Positions 11,011 to 22,304 of a DNA stretch of 64,000 nt are shown here, piece by piece. Both the position numbers and the translations under genes were made by a program. A model generated the notes under the pieces. That model was not told the DNA's origin, did no database searches, and saw only the letters and a program-made list of their open reading frames with translations. Every line of letters begins with the position of its first letter. Positions within the stretch are counted from its first letter, which is position 1. The DNA lies in contig OW804096.1 of the NCBI GenBank assembly GCA_942159475.1, positions 111,016,194 through 111,080,193 on the forward strand. Reading direction: 5' to 3'. This stretch comes from Sthenelais limicola (taxonomy: Eukaryota > Annelida > Polychaeta > Phyllodocida > Sigalionidae).

Positions 11011-11669
11011 CACAAACCACATATAATGACCTCCAGAGTATAACCGCGAGATATTACGATTTGTAGGGTTTGCTATGGTTAGTGTTAGGTTATATGAATA
11101 AAGAAAAACAGTTGCCGAGGAACTCCCCTCCACCCAGTCGTCCCGTTCTCCACCCTCGTGGTACAACACGCAGGAGTATGATCGTGTATGCAAAGATGGC
11201 AATAATTATTGTTTCTCCCTCTATAGCACCTGACCGTGATAACCGGTACAACAGCTCTAAGTTTTAAGAATTGGCTGATGGCAGCTTTTGAAAAAACGGT
11301 TGTCGGGAAGAGTCCAGACAGGGTCAATGGCCCTGTAGAGACCAACAAAGTAGATGGGGAGACTCCAGATTCCGAGAACATGTGACACAAAGAAACCCCT
11401 CTTTTCTACCTCTTTTCGTAGAAATCGCTCTACCCGTATATTATATGGATGTTACACTCACCAGGGGCGGTTCCAGGATTTTCAAAAGGAGGGGGGGGGG
11501 GGGCTTTCAAATTTTATTTTAAGGAACATATTTTTATATGTTAAATTCTAATTAATTGCTCAGCTTTTGTTCTGAAATGCTTTAAATATACAGAGTGCCT
11601 CTCTCTTATTTCAACCCTAAAATCGACCATGATGAAAGTACTAAATAATCTTAAAATCACCCAAAAGGA

Positions 11670-11700
<31 letters not shown>

Positions 11701-12276
11701 AGGTTTTATTCAATATAACCCGCCATCGAGGCTCTTACATTTCCAATGAGAAGTGAGTCATGTTTCTTATATTTCGTATTTTTGCGGGTTTTTCAAATTT
11801 TCTTTACTCTACCACTGTCTATTTCAATGGGATCCAACCTGATCGTCATAGTGGGATGACGTCATAGCATGGTAGCAATAGCGGAGGCCAGCAGCGTGTT
11901 TGTTTGGTCTTACACTGTCTATTTCAATGTTCGTTGAATGAAATAGTTAAAATGTTTCAACATTAATAAACAGTTTAGGTACATATAATCCTTGGTCTTC
12001 ACTGTTAAGTTCTCTTAACAATTTCCACCAGAAATCTGTTCTTTTTTTCCATGTCCCTGCATAACGTTGTTATACTCTACTATTCTGATATTAATTTTCG
12101 TTTCTTTGATAAATGCATTATTCTGATATTCATTTTCGTTTCTTTAATCAATGCACCAGAATCAATGGTTCTCTACCAATATGTTATACGTAGTGTAACA
12201 CAAATTGATAAGGAGATGTAGCGTAGAGTATCGTAACGTAGTTTATTGTAGTAGATCTTAAGTGAGGCATGAGGGG
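11011..12276. other. Non-coding with homopolymers and a short tandem duplication
   Basis: It contains a G-run (about 11491-11505), a T-run of roughly 25 or more followed by A-run (about 11669-11702), and a tandem pair of about 40 bp sharing ATTCTGATATT-ATTTTCGTTTCTTT (12080-12158). No gene was recognised. Confidence 0.45.
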
Positions 12277-12690
12277 TCACAGCCCCTCATTATATGCGAG
12301 GGGTGCACGGTCACGTAGGACAGGGGCACCCTGATTGGAAGGTGAAGCCGTCCAATCAATATATAGATTGAGACAGTTGGGCTTGCGCCAGCATGCAGGT
12401 AACATGTAAATGAAATGAAAATTTAAGATATGAACTCTTATGTAACCATAAGGTATAACAATATATATATAGTTCTTTGCTGCTGTTATAATCCAGTTGA
12501 TAACATTTTTCTGGCTGCTTTCACCACTATATACAAGTAAAATATTTGTATTATTCAACTCATTTTCGTGAAATCTAGACAATAAAGTGCTATTTCTAGC
12601 CCAGACTCTTAACCTGTTCCATAAGGCATTAGGTTTCACACATCCAACAAAAAATGATCAATTGTGTTATTTCCTTCACGTTTGAACTTT
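12277..12690 (-). pseudogene. L1-like LINE 3' end (zf-RVT region) relic
   Basis: The minus-strand frame reads 'HFFVGC'-like residues around an in-frame stop near 12650, then 'KPNALWNRLRVWARN' and 'NVINWIITAAKNYIY'. The pattern E-x-HFF-x-C-x4-LW-x8 followed about 50 residues later by N-x2-I-x3-AK-x-YIY is typical of the C-terminal end of L1/Tx1-type LINE ORF2. Only this last part is present. The stop at 12277 could be the natural end or later drift. The domain assignment rests on pattern memory. Confidence 0.5.
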
Positions 12691-12851
12691 TCTTAAATAC
12701 AGCATTAGTTATGCCTCCTCACCATTCAAGGATTCATTTTAAGAGCATCCAAGTATTTTCCTTAATGCCCAATTTCATTATATATTTTATTTTCAATTTT
12801 AGATTTTAGAAAAATCCACATTCCTATAATTCCCTATACTACTTCAACACT

Positions 12852-13399
12852 TCCTACCACTACATTGCAACCAGGAAAAATTCGCACCCTCCCTATACTA
12901 CTTAGTACTTCACCACTTTCTTGCAACCAGGACAAATTCCCACCCTCCCTATACTACTTAGTACTTCACCACTTTCTTGCAACCAGGACAAATTCCCACC
13001 CTCCCTATACTACTTAGTACTTCACCACTTTCTTACTACTTTATTGCAACCAGGAAAAATCCCCACCCTCCCTATACTACTTCAACACTTTCCTACTACT
13101 ACTCCAACCAGGAAACATCCCCACCCTCCCTATACTACTTAGTACTTCACCACTTTCTTACTTCTGTATTGCAACCAGGACAAATTCCCACCCTCCCTAT
13201 ACTACTTCAACACTTTCCTACCACTACTCCAACCAGGAAACATCCCCACCCTCCCTATACTACTTAGTACTTCACCACTTTCTTACTACTTTATTGCAAC
13301 CAGGAAAAATCCACATTCCTCCCTATACTACTTCAACACTTCCTACCACTACATTGCAACCAGGAAAAATTCACACCCTCCCTATACTACTTAGTACTT
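12852..13399 (+). repeat. CCCTATACTACTTAGTACTT minisatellite, left block
   Basis: Tandem units contain TTGCAACCAGG, a CCCACCCTCCCTATACTACTT segment and (TTAGTAC)TTCACCACTTTCTTAC. The period is 56 bp in the regular part (12918 to 12974) and about 67-70 bp where TACTACTTTA is added. Open frames such as those at 12921-13142 are products of the repeat. The array is interrupted at 13399/15098 by a LINE and resumes beyond it. Confidence 0.92.
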
Positions 13400-15097
13400 A
13401 AGATTAAGATTAAGATTAAGATACTTTTATTTTCGAATTCATCGCTATCAGAGAACATGACCCCAGCTAAGGGAGGTTTTCAAGCTTTCTGTTATTTACA
13501 ATCAGGGTTGAACAGTGTACAATTCTACAGTCGTCATGGACGAAGGTAGTTCACTGTTTTTTACAATAAGTTTTGACTCTTACATCAAATAGGTTGTGTA
13601 GATAGCGCACTAAAATTTATCATAATGAATCTCAGATATAGTAACTCTAAAAGATTTATGGATACATTATTAACGTTTAAGGAATTATGTATCAGCTCAT
13701 TCAATGAAATACTGGTCTGACCAAATCAGAGTTTTTTTAGCTACCATCTTAAATATTCTTGGGTCTTGTAGTCTATGTGTCATGGTTTGAAGGGCGTTCC
13801 AAGTATATGGAATTCTATGCAATATGGATTTCCGAAGTTGCTCGTTTTTGGGTATGATTTGCTTTAAGGGTTTTCTGGCTTGGGCAAAATTTCTTGTATT
13901 TAGATTTCGAATGTCTACTAGTCTTGGGTCGCCCGTCAAAGTATGGCCTGCCTGTAAAATATGAAGTCTCCTTCTATGCTTAAGAGTTAACAAATTCTTT
14001 TTGACGTGTATGTCATCTACATTGGCCCTGGATGGGAGTCCATATATCCTACGAAGTATTTTATTTTGAATTATTTGTAATTTATTTGTGCCTGTTGTGG
14101 TGTGTGAGTCGTGGAGGAGATCTGTTTGGTCTATTAGTGGTAATACCATGACTTTGTATATTAATAGCAGTGTTTCCTGAGGGATTTTGCCTTTCAATTT
14201 GGTGATTTGCCAGCATTTATAGTTCATTAAATTTATTAATTTGGTTACTGCAGTTTTAAATTTTAAGTTTCTGTCCACCTCGACTCCTAGGTATTTATAT
14301 ATATCAACGTCTTCCATTGTATTCCCATCCAGGCTCAATTTGTACTCATTCAGTTGGGATTGGTTTTCAACAACCCACCTCGACCTCATGTTTTGTTTGG
14401 GAAGGAATGTTTGTATTTTTGATTTGTCATAATTTATCGATATCTTGTTAACTTTGCACCAATATATCATGGCATTTAGGTCCTGTTGAAGCAGGTTTGT
14501 AGCTTCTAGGGCGTTTGTGCCTGTTGCATATATTATGGTGTCATCTGCAAATAATTGGATGTTTGATTTCTCAATGAATTTTGGCATATCATTTATATAA
14601 ATACTGAACAACAGTGGGCCAAGGGTTGTGCCTTGAGGTACTCCACAAGTAATGCGACTCAGGTTTGATTTTCTTTTGTTTACTTCCACAGTCTGGAACC
14701 TGTTTGTTAGGTAATTTTTGACCCAGTCTAATTCTTTATTTCTTATTCCAATAGTATTTAATTTTTCTATGAGTCGTGAGTGATTTACCGTATCAAAAGC
14801 TTTTCTGAAGTCGAGGTAGGCTGCTCTTGTTACCCTGTCTTCATTTATATTTGTATATACATCTATTAGGTAGTTCAATAAGGCATCCTTTGTTGACCGA
14901 CCCTGTCTAAATCCATATTGATAATGATACAATAAGTTATTGCTTTCTAGGTAGTACATAAGCTGTTTATGCATTGTTTTTTCAAGGAGTTTTGCAGGCA
15001 GTGGTATTGAGGAGACAGGCCTGTAGTTACTGGGGTTAGTAGTGGGACCAGCCTTATAGAGAGGAGTAACCTTTGATTGTTTCCATTCTTGTGGGAT
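13400..15097 (-). mobile_element. 5'-truncated LINE (CR1/Jockey-like) inserted in the minisatellite
   Basis: The minus-strand element ends 3' with four CTTAAT-type hexamers (13400-13423), a microsatellite tail common in CR1/L2-like LINEs. Its 5' end is cut off inside the RT. The interrupted repeat unit can be restored exactly: AGTACTT at 13399 continues as CACCACTTTC at 15098, with neither target duplication nor loss. This gives base-level boundaries. Part of the 5' junction was later duplicated (15021-15248 to 15249-15476). Confidence 0.88.
13697..15097 (-). CDS. LINE reverse transcriptase (truncated but open)
   Basis: About 467 open codons hold a nearly complete RT domain: 'PSNYRPVSSIP' fingers motif, 'YGFRQGRST', 'AYLDFRKAFDTVNH' with the first catalytic Asp, 'CGVPQGTTLGPLLF', 'LFADDTIIYA' with the catalytic Asp pair, 'WCKVNKIS', 'YKYLGVEVD' and a C-terminal 'HRIPYTWNAL...IWSDQYF' block up to the stop at 13697. 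The APE endonuclease and the start of the ORF are lost, and the first codons of the open frame are minisatellite. Compared with the copy at 4149 this frame has no stop, so the insertion is probably younger. The product would reverse-transcribe LINE RNA at the nick, but this copy cannot move on its own. Confidence 0.9.
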   Translation of the reverse strand: MPQEWKQSKVTPLYKAGPTTNPSNYRPVSSIPLPAKLLEKTMHKQLMYYLESNNLLYHYQYGFRQGRSTKDALLNYLIDVYTNINEDRVTRAAYLDFRKAFDTVNHSRLIEKLNTIGIRNKELDWVKNYLTNRFQTVEVNKRKSNLSRITCGVPQGTTLGPLLFSIYINDMPKFIEKSNIQLFADDTIIYATGTNALEATNLLQQDLNAMIYWCKVNKISINYDKSKIQTFLPKQNMRSRWVVENQSQLNEYKLSLDGNTMEDVDIYKYLGVEVDRNLKFKTAVTKLINLMNYKCWQITKLKGKIPQETLLLIYKVMVLPLIDQTDLLHDSHTTTGTNKLQIIQNKILRRIYGLPSRANVDDIHVKKNLLTLKHRRRLHILQAGHTLTGDPRLVDIRNLNTRNFAQARKPLKQIIPKNEQLRKSILHRIPYTWNALQTMTHRLQDPRIFKMVAKKTLIWSDQYFIE

Positions 15098-15690
15098 CAC
15101 CACTTTCTTACCACTAGATTACAACCAGGAAAGATTCCCCCCCCTCCCTATACTACTTAGTACTTCACCACTTTCTTGCTACTTTATTGCAACCAGGACA
15201 TATTCCCACCCTCCCTATACTACTTAGTACTTACTTCACCTGTAAGGTCTGTAGTTACTGGGGTTAGTAGTGGGACCAGCCTTATAGAGAGGAGTAACCT
15301 TTGATTGTTTCCATTCTTGTGGGATCACCACTTTCTTACCACTAGATTACAACCAGGAAAGATTCCCCCCCCCTCCCTATACTACTTAGTACTTCACCAC
15401 TTTCTTGCTACTTTATTGCAACCAGGACAAATTCCCACCCTCCCTATACTACTTAGTACTTACTTCACCACTTTCTTACTACTGTATTGCAACCAGGACA
15501 AATTCCCACCCTCCCTATACTACTTAGTACTTCAACACTTTCTTACTACTTTATTGCAACCAGGAAAAATCCCCACCCTCCCTATACTACTTAGTACTTC
15601 AACACTTTCCTACAACTACATCACAACCAGGAAACATCCCCACCCTCCCTATACTACTTAGTACTTCAACACTTTCTTACTACTACATTG
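15098..15690 (+). repeat. Minisatellite right block with embedded 228-bp duplication
   Basis: The same repeat family as 12852-13399 resumes at CACCACTTTCTTACC. Segment 15021-15248 (77 bp of LINE 5' end plus minisatellite) is repeated in tandem as 15249-15476, with an extra C in a C-run. The open frame at 15305-15661 comes from the repeat. Confidence 0.9.
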
Positions 15691-15694
15691 CCAC

Positions 15695-15830
15695 CAGTAG
15701 TCTAGTGGCCAGAGAGGTGAACCTTGCTTTGGCGTCCATATGACGAGTGATTCTACATCTCCTGAATCTCCTGATTTCAGATCTGCCGGGTGCAACGCTG
15801 TAACCCTTGGGCAAAAAAGGTTATAAGCAT
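15695..15830 (+). repeat. Possible tRNA-derived SINE relic
   Basis: AGTAGTCTAGTGGCCAGAG (about 15699) resembles a pol III A box with its tRNA context. About 70 bp on, GATTTCAGATCTGCC could be a degenerate B box, and GCAACGCTGTAACCCTTGGGCAAA matches the 'cccttgggcaa' segment common in vertebrate and invertebrate SINEs. No poly(A) or target duplication was seen. It abuts the minisatellite end. Confidence 0.4.
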
Positions 15831-15839
15831 TTGAAAAAC

Positions 15840-17920
15840 AAAGTAAAAGAATATTTTTTTAATTAATGAATAAATAAGATATGTCTTTTTATGCCTAAAT
15901 TAACCATCTTTTTTGAACCCCATTATATTTTCTATATTATTTCATAAAGGTTTAATCTTTGGATTATGTTTTTTTACAGTCTGTCCCACTTAATGACCTA
16001 TTTAACGGTGAAAGGCAAGGGCTACTAATATGTCGCCGCAACCTGATAGCCAGCACTTAGTGGCAACTGAGCGAATTACATCATGGTCGGTGGCAGGGGA
16101 AAGGAACACTCGGATTTCCTCCTATCGCATCCTAAACCTTAATGATGAATAAGTAGTTTCTCAGTTCGGGTATGAAAAATGAAAAACGACATATCTTTGT
16201 TGTGCAGGAACTGTGGAGCATCTGCCTCGTTGTTAAAGATTAGATCATTGGAAGGGAAATAGTAATAATAATAGTATGAAGTACAGCAAAGGTTTTCGTT
16301 TTTGTACAGCAAAATTTTCGTTTCTTATTTATTAGAATCATTAAGTAGAGGTACTATGCTACTTTAAGCTCGCGTTATGTAAAAATCGGAATTATCTTCA
16401 TAAATTCAAATGCTGGATTTTGGAATGTTTTGAGAAGTGGATGATCCCGACGAAACTATGATATAACGAAGACATACCATGTCGGCGTTATATTACCTAT
16501 TAAATGTCATAATATGTTGGTCCATAGAAGAGCACCTTCTTAAAGCATAATAGTTTAAATACATATTGATATGTTGTTATCATATCAGATTAAAACCAGT
16601 AAATCATTAAATATTTATCAAAACAAAGGAGAGGAGTGCACTGTGGTTATATTACGTTTGCCCGGTTGTGTGATCTAGTTACTTTGCCTTCGGGAATTTG
16701 GATATCAATGAGACCTCTGTAGAGTCGATATTGATATGAAATATTCTCATATGATTAAGGGTACGAGATAATAAAATAAAGGGACACTCGAGGGCATTTG
16801 TATCCCGGCCGAATGCCACTGGGAATCACGGGCAAATAATTGGAAGTAGGAATGCTCAGTTGGCAACCGGGCATACTTTATTTGCAGCTTTATCGTTGAT
16901 ATAATTGAATTGGAACATCCCTACGCGAAGTACACCGAGAATATGATCACCGAGAGAGTAATACTGTATGCAGCTTCTATCCATTATGTTATCAGTTTAT
17001 GTTAACCCAAGGCCATCTACTGCATAATTATCTTTTCTGGTGACTAGCTGTGTGGTATTGATTTAACTTTATCACAATAAATGAACGCAATACCTAATAA
17101 CTCATTCATGCAATACCTAATTCCATTTAGCAATGTCAGTTCTTCTCAGATTAGCTGCAGGACTGGTAAGGGGATAATGCAGAATTGCTCTTGCTGAAAT
17201 GGTATACCCTAATTCCGATATGTAAGGGTTACTGGTCTTCATAGGAACAAAACGCGTCAGCTTCTATGAACGTTTTCACAGTGGATTCAATCGGTGACCT
17301 TTAGATTGGAAGTAACTCTATGGCGAGCGAAAACCATACACTGACAGCTTAACAAGCATATCTAAGGTCTCAACTCCAATCCTTTGTAATAGACTCTGCT
17401 TTACATGGCACTCACTGGGAACTTGCCTGACATGTCTTGAATTAGAATTCGACTGAAAGGGGGAGGTTTTCGTCAGTGAACATTATGGACAATAAGAGAG
17501 TTGAGAGTGGTTGAGCTCTCGTTTGTTTCGGAAAACAATCCCGGCAAGTCTTTATCGTTCAAATGGTCGAAGTTATCATTTTCTTGTCAACGGGATTGCC
17601 TTGAAAAAGAAGGCAAACATACAGTATGTCTTTAAGTAGGGAGAAGCAAAGATGTACCCAACAAAATCACTTAACTGCATGGATATTATATGTATATCTC
17701 TGAAAGGGTATATCCATTAGGACATCACTCCTTGTACGAGGAGAGCCCCCATTGTCATGTTTCGAGATAATGGATCTCTGCGAGGATACGTTTAAGTTCT
17801 GGAGCTGACAGCTGACATGATGGATCGGTACCATAGCACACTGCACCTTATACAACAGCCCCAAAGGTAGGGTTGGCAATACCTGAATGTTCAGATGGTA
17901 TAGATACCAATACCAATACT
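15840..17920. other. Non-coding, nothing recognised
   Basis: AT-rich sequence with short open frames only; no RNA gene, repeat family or promoter was recognised. Confidence 0.35.
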
Positions 17921-17924
17921 GTCT

Positions 17925-18345
17925 GTTCTTCTTAATTCTGTTTTAGAATCTTTAATTCTGACTTAAAATTTTAATTTGGACTATGTATTTATTAATTTGG
18001 TTTCTGTATTTATCAATTCAGTCTTTGTATTTTTAATTTAGTCTTGGTACTTTTAATTTGGTCTTAGAGTGTATAATTTGGTCTCTACATTTTAATTTCG
18101 TCACTGTACTTTTATTTTGGTCTTAGAACTTTTAATTCTGGGTATGATATTTATAATTCTGTCTCCACATTTGATATTTTTGTCATAACCTTTTTAAAAT
18201 TCGGTCATTATAGCTTTTTATTCGGTTAATAATTCTACCACTAAATGTATTTATTCTGTTCCTGCATTTATCTATTCCATCCTAGTTTTGAAATAAGTTT
18301 GTCTTTATATTGATTAATTCTGTCTCTCTATGTAACAAAATAAGA
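17925..18345 (+). repeat. Degenerate TTTAATTTGGTCTTNGTA minisatellite
   Basis: About 15 diverged tandem units of roughly 25-30 bp, each combining TTTTAATT(T/C)(G/T)GTC with a variable CTTNGTA(C/T) part. The strand is strongly T-rich. It does not code. Confidence 0.8.
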
Positions 18346-21300
18346 CAGAATAAGTTAGGTAACACTTGGCGCCTTATAATAAACGCCTGAGATATGAACG
18401 CCCTACAGCTGCATGCACCTGACTTTCATGGCTTACCCCCTGTAATCTAAGGGCCTGTGGACACCAAGCGGCGCGTCCACCAGCTATAGTATGTTCATTG
18501 TTAAATGAGCATAGGACGCCGCATTATGAAAGGAAAAAGATGATACAGGCCTGATATCCACTGGGGATACTAAGGACTTGCCGAGTCTCTTGGGCGGCCT
18601 AGAGACGATTGGACTTAGCCAATCTTGTCCGCCAGTCTGGCGGACACATGAAATGACTGGAAGAGACTGGCCGGGAGACTGGCCAGCGGGTAGACGGTGA
18701 TGCGTGTCCACTGGCCAGACATCAACCAGTAAGTTCGCGGCCCTCTTAAGATGGGAAAAACGGCTTAATGGATACAGGGATTTACGCAGCAGCCTGGACT
18801 CAATGCATCTTGGACGATATATCAGGATTCCCAGACAGGAGAGAGGAGCACTCTGGGTCATCTGACTTACTCCAAGCCCTCACTATGTTTACCAATACTT
18901 TTATATTGAACGAAATGCTTATTCTTGGTTGAAATAAAACAACGAACAATAGCCATCTGATGCACCAATAACGGCTCATGTAGGATTATGCGTATATAGA
19001 GGGATTAGATCTCCCAAAGTGGTCATTTGATTCCTACACGAAAATTATATACACGAAAATATAGATATATGGATATAGGATACATTTTCTCATATGTATA
19101 CTATAGACCCGGTGGCGCGTCATCAGAACTCACAAACACAATGACAAATACCTAAGGGGGTAGCCCAGCCACTGTCTAGTTGTGCCACCCTACCAGACTG
19201 ATCTCAGATACATGCATTGATCTAAATGGAACAAGCATATGTCCCTCTTCAGCGAGGGTTTCCAATTACCCTTCTCAAAAGAATCACCACATTTTCTAAG
19301 ACTAGCTATACAATACTAGATCCCATGAGCCACACAATTATAAAGGCTTATAATTTATTCTTTCATGTGGGGTCAAATTGAAGAGTATAAAACCATAATT
19401 AATATAAAATTATAATAGGAGACATTACACACCGACCACTTGACCTTTGGTTGGTAAGAAGAAATGTTGTACACGGAATACTCTGTCAGAAGGGGTTAAA
19501 CAAAACAAAACATAAAGAAAAACTGTGAAAAGAAAAGCTTCTTATAATAGTGAACACATGTATATTTTCCGAGTTTAGTATCTCATTTGAGGCCCATCAC
19601 TTCGGAAAGGCATCAAAGATGTTGAGACGTGCTGGTGGACTGCTTGCTGGCATGTAATCTGCTTTGGATATCAGTCAAGGAGTACACCAAGAGCGGTAAA
19701 TTACAGCTTTATTCCCAACCAGACACCCGACATATAGATACAGGCAGGGCCTGTGCGGTTGCTCGGATGTTCGTTCCCTTCCTATATGCCACGAATGGTT
19801 AGCGCAGGGATTTTATGTGTGAATAAACACCCAAAACAGTAGCACGGGCCATTGTCCCAAGGGTACATATCAAATTACACGGACCAGGAAATCCTCAATC
19901 ACTACATCGTTTGCTGAACAAACCCGCCTCGAGATAATCATACATGTATACGAGCAACATAAGGAAAACGAAAATGAGAAAAGGGAGTGGTATTAATTAC
20001 GAGATACTCGAGCACATATAGCCATATAGAAAGAGGAATTCAACCCAGGGCGTTTATATCCTGCCATACATCCCAGAGACCGGCATAAAACACATGACGT
20101 TTAAAACTTGGCGATCATATTTCACAATCATGAACAATGAGGAGAACATTTTATTGCCAGAAAGGCTTACTTCAGCAGATTCCAGAGTAAATAAAACCAA
20201 GTGAATTGCCCTCATTTATAATCACTTTGCCACTGCAAGAACATAGTTTTGGGGACAATAAACCGAATTCAATTATGGCGTCCCACCCATCGCTATATTC
20301 TCGCCATGTAGGCTCCAAAAAAGAAGTAAACTCAAAACGAACATAAATCTGGGATGGATCTCCGGAGTCGGAGATTTTTATCGCCAATCGCCATGGTTTC
20401 ATCGACGATGCCTAGACACATGGCATCGCAATTGGATCTTTTGTGCTTAATCGTGAACGTACTTCATGACGGCTGTTATTCCCATCGTTTCCTCGATCTT
20501 CGAAGCAACAGCACAAAAAGCTAAAAAAAAAAAAAAAAAAAAAAAAAGAATAAAGGTCGACCGCCACATATTTAAATCTATTTGAGACGATAGTTGTAGC
20601 ACTATACATAGAGGCTATTCGCTTCATGCTTATCGGCAATCAAATCAAAACTCATGTATCCTTGGGTTTAGGCCCCAGCATTTAGCATGTGAACGACCAG
20701 AGTATAGGTAAAAAGATGGCTCAGTCAATAATACTCATTAGTGGACTTATAAAACCGCTGCACGAACCAATACAAGCTGAGCCATGAAGGACATGACAAG
20801 GTACAGAATAATAAACAGGATATTCATTCTCTCGGTGAACTTCCATTTATACCTCCAGCTCGTAAATTTATCATTCGGTCCCCTGATATAAAACCTAAAT
20901 AATTAGGTTCTAGATGCGGTCTTCTTTTTCTGTTCTCTTGTGCATAGCTGTTAAACGCGAGCACTAACGTAATCGTGACCAAGCAGCGGCACCCACATCT
21001 CTACAACTAATGGCAACGCCTCACAGTGATTCATGTAGTTAGCGCAAGTCTAACGCTAGTATGGTGACGGCCGTACTAGCATGATCATTGAGAAGAGGCA
21101 GGTTCGACTGACTATGATTCATGTAGCCAACTACCCCCAAGTTAATGGTTATGTACAGAAATGTCTTTTGTCTTCAAATGACGAAAATGTAATCGGCAGA
21201 ACTCTTGTCTTTGTCTAAACTACACCATGCAGGAAAAATACTGTTTTAAAACTATTACCCAGGCTGTGCAACAAATAAGAAATTGGATCTAACCAGGAAC

Positions 21301-22260
21301 TTACACATTTGCACAACCTAGAAGGGTGGCAGGTGGGCACCCTTGCCTGATTCACTCCAAGCTCACATTTTTCTACCAGAGCCAATCATTCAGGCATTAT
21401 TAGGGCCAAAGCAAACCTGAGCTCGGGGGACCAGAGGCAAATAGCTATCAACATAGCCCTGGTGTAGCTGATGAAATCCTAACATTAGAATAATAGGTGC
21501 TTTTAAGAGGAGAGAATTTAAACGCATACTTATTTTTCACGCACATCTCGCGTAATATATTCACAGTAGTAATACTGTGTATAGTGATGTTGTTCTCTGT
21601 TTTTGAGAAACCACTAGGGGGTTTTAGGGGGTTAAAGTTTCACATAGTGTATCTATGTTACAATGCATTCATTACAGGATATGTGGTTCAATACGATTTT
21701 TTCTTAGACCAGAAGACCCACTGTCTTATAGTCTGCACACCTGGACTTACTTCCAGTGGCGAATAATATCCTTAATCGAAGATTTGTATGAATTTGAAGC
21801 AAGCACACTGCTCGGTGAAACTGTCCTTTTAAGCTACGGAAGTAAACTGTCCGATCTAGTGACCTACATCCCAATTATTTCAGCTCATCTCCACTAGATG
21901 GCAGTGAAAAAACTCAACAGTGGGCAATATAACCCACGTCAGCTGTGTAAATCACATACGACTGACTTCATATATGATAACTCCCAGGTAATGTTTCCGG
22001 AGGACAATAAATGTGGCGGGAATAGGTCGAAGGGCGAATTCCCATGCATTAGCCTACTGCTGCAATGCGACAGATCCGAGTTCTTGCTGGTCATGTGACT
22101 CGACAGTCCAATCACAGACTCTCCAGTTCAGGAGCTTTCAAGCAAGGCGGCAGTTTCATAAAGTTTTTCGCTGTCGGGGTTTCTCGTGCTGTACCATCTC
22201 TACACGAACCATAGGTCGCCATCATTTGTCACACAAGCTCAACTAAGCTTATAGGCCTAG
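18346..22260. other. Non-coding region; GC-rich palindromic patch at 18.6 kb
   Basis: At 18480-18760 a GC-rich patch carries the palindrome GTCCGCCAGTCTGGCGGAC (about 18627-18645) and several CTGGCCAG copies. An A-run of about 24 lies near 20523-20546. An open frame at 20172-20402 (-) starts with ATG and looks gene-like in composition, but I recognise no domain. Nothing else stands out. Confidence 0.35.
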
Positions 22261-22304
22261 ATGGCAGGTAGACATAAGAGACCCGCGCCTGAAGTTACAC
22301 CACC

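Noticed and set aside
12921..13267. Open frames encoding repeated QPGQIPTLPILL-like peptides, also at 15305-15661
   Set aside because: They are translations of the 56-70 bp minisatellite; several frames stay open by chance.
12852..15690. Regularly spaced repeats reminiscent of a CRISPR array
   Set aside because: Units are contiguous tandem repeats without unique spacers, of variable length, in a eukaryotic context.
20172..20402. ATG-initiated 76-codon minus-strand frame with gene-like composition
   Set aside because: No recognisable domain, splice structure or homologous copy; left as unexplained.
20400..20546. A-run as the tail of a processed retrocopy
   Set aside because: No target duplication and no recognisable source transcript upstream.
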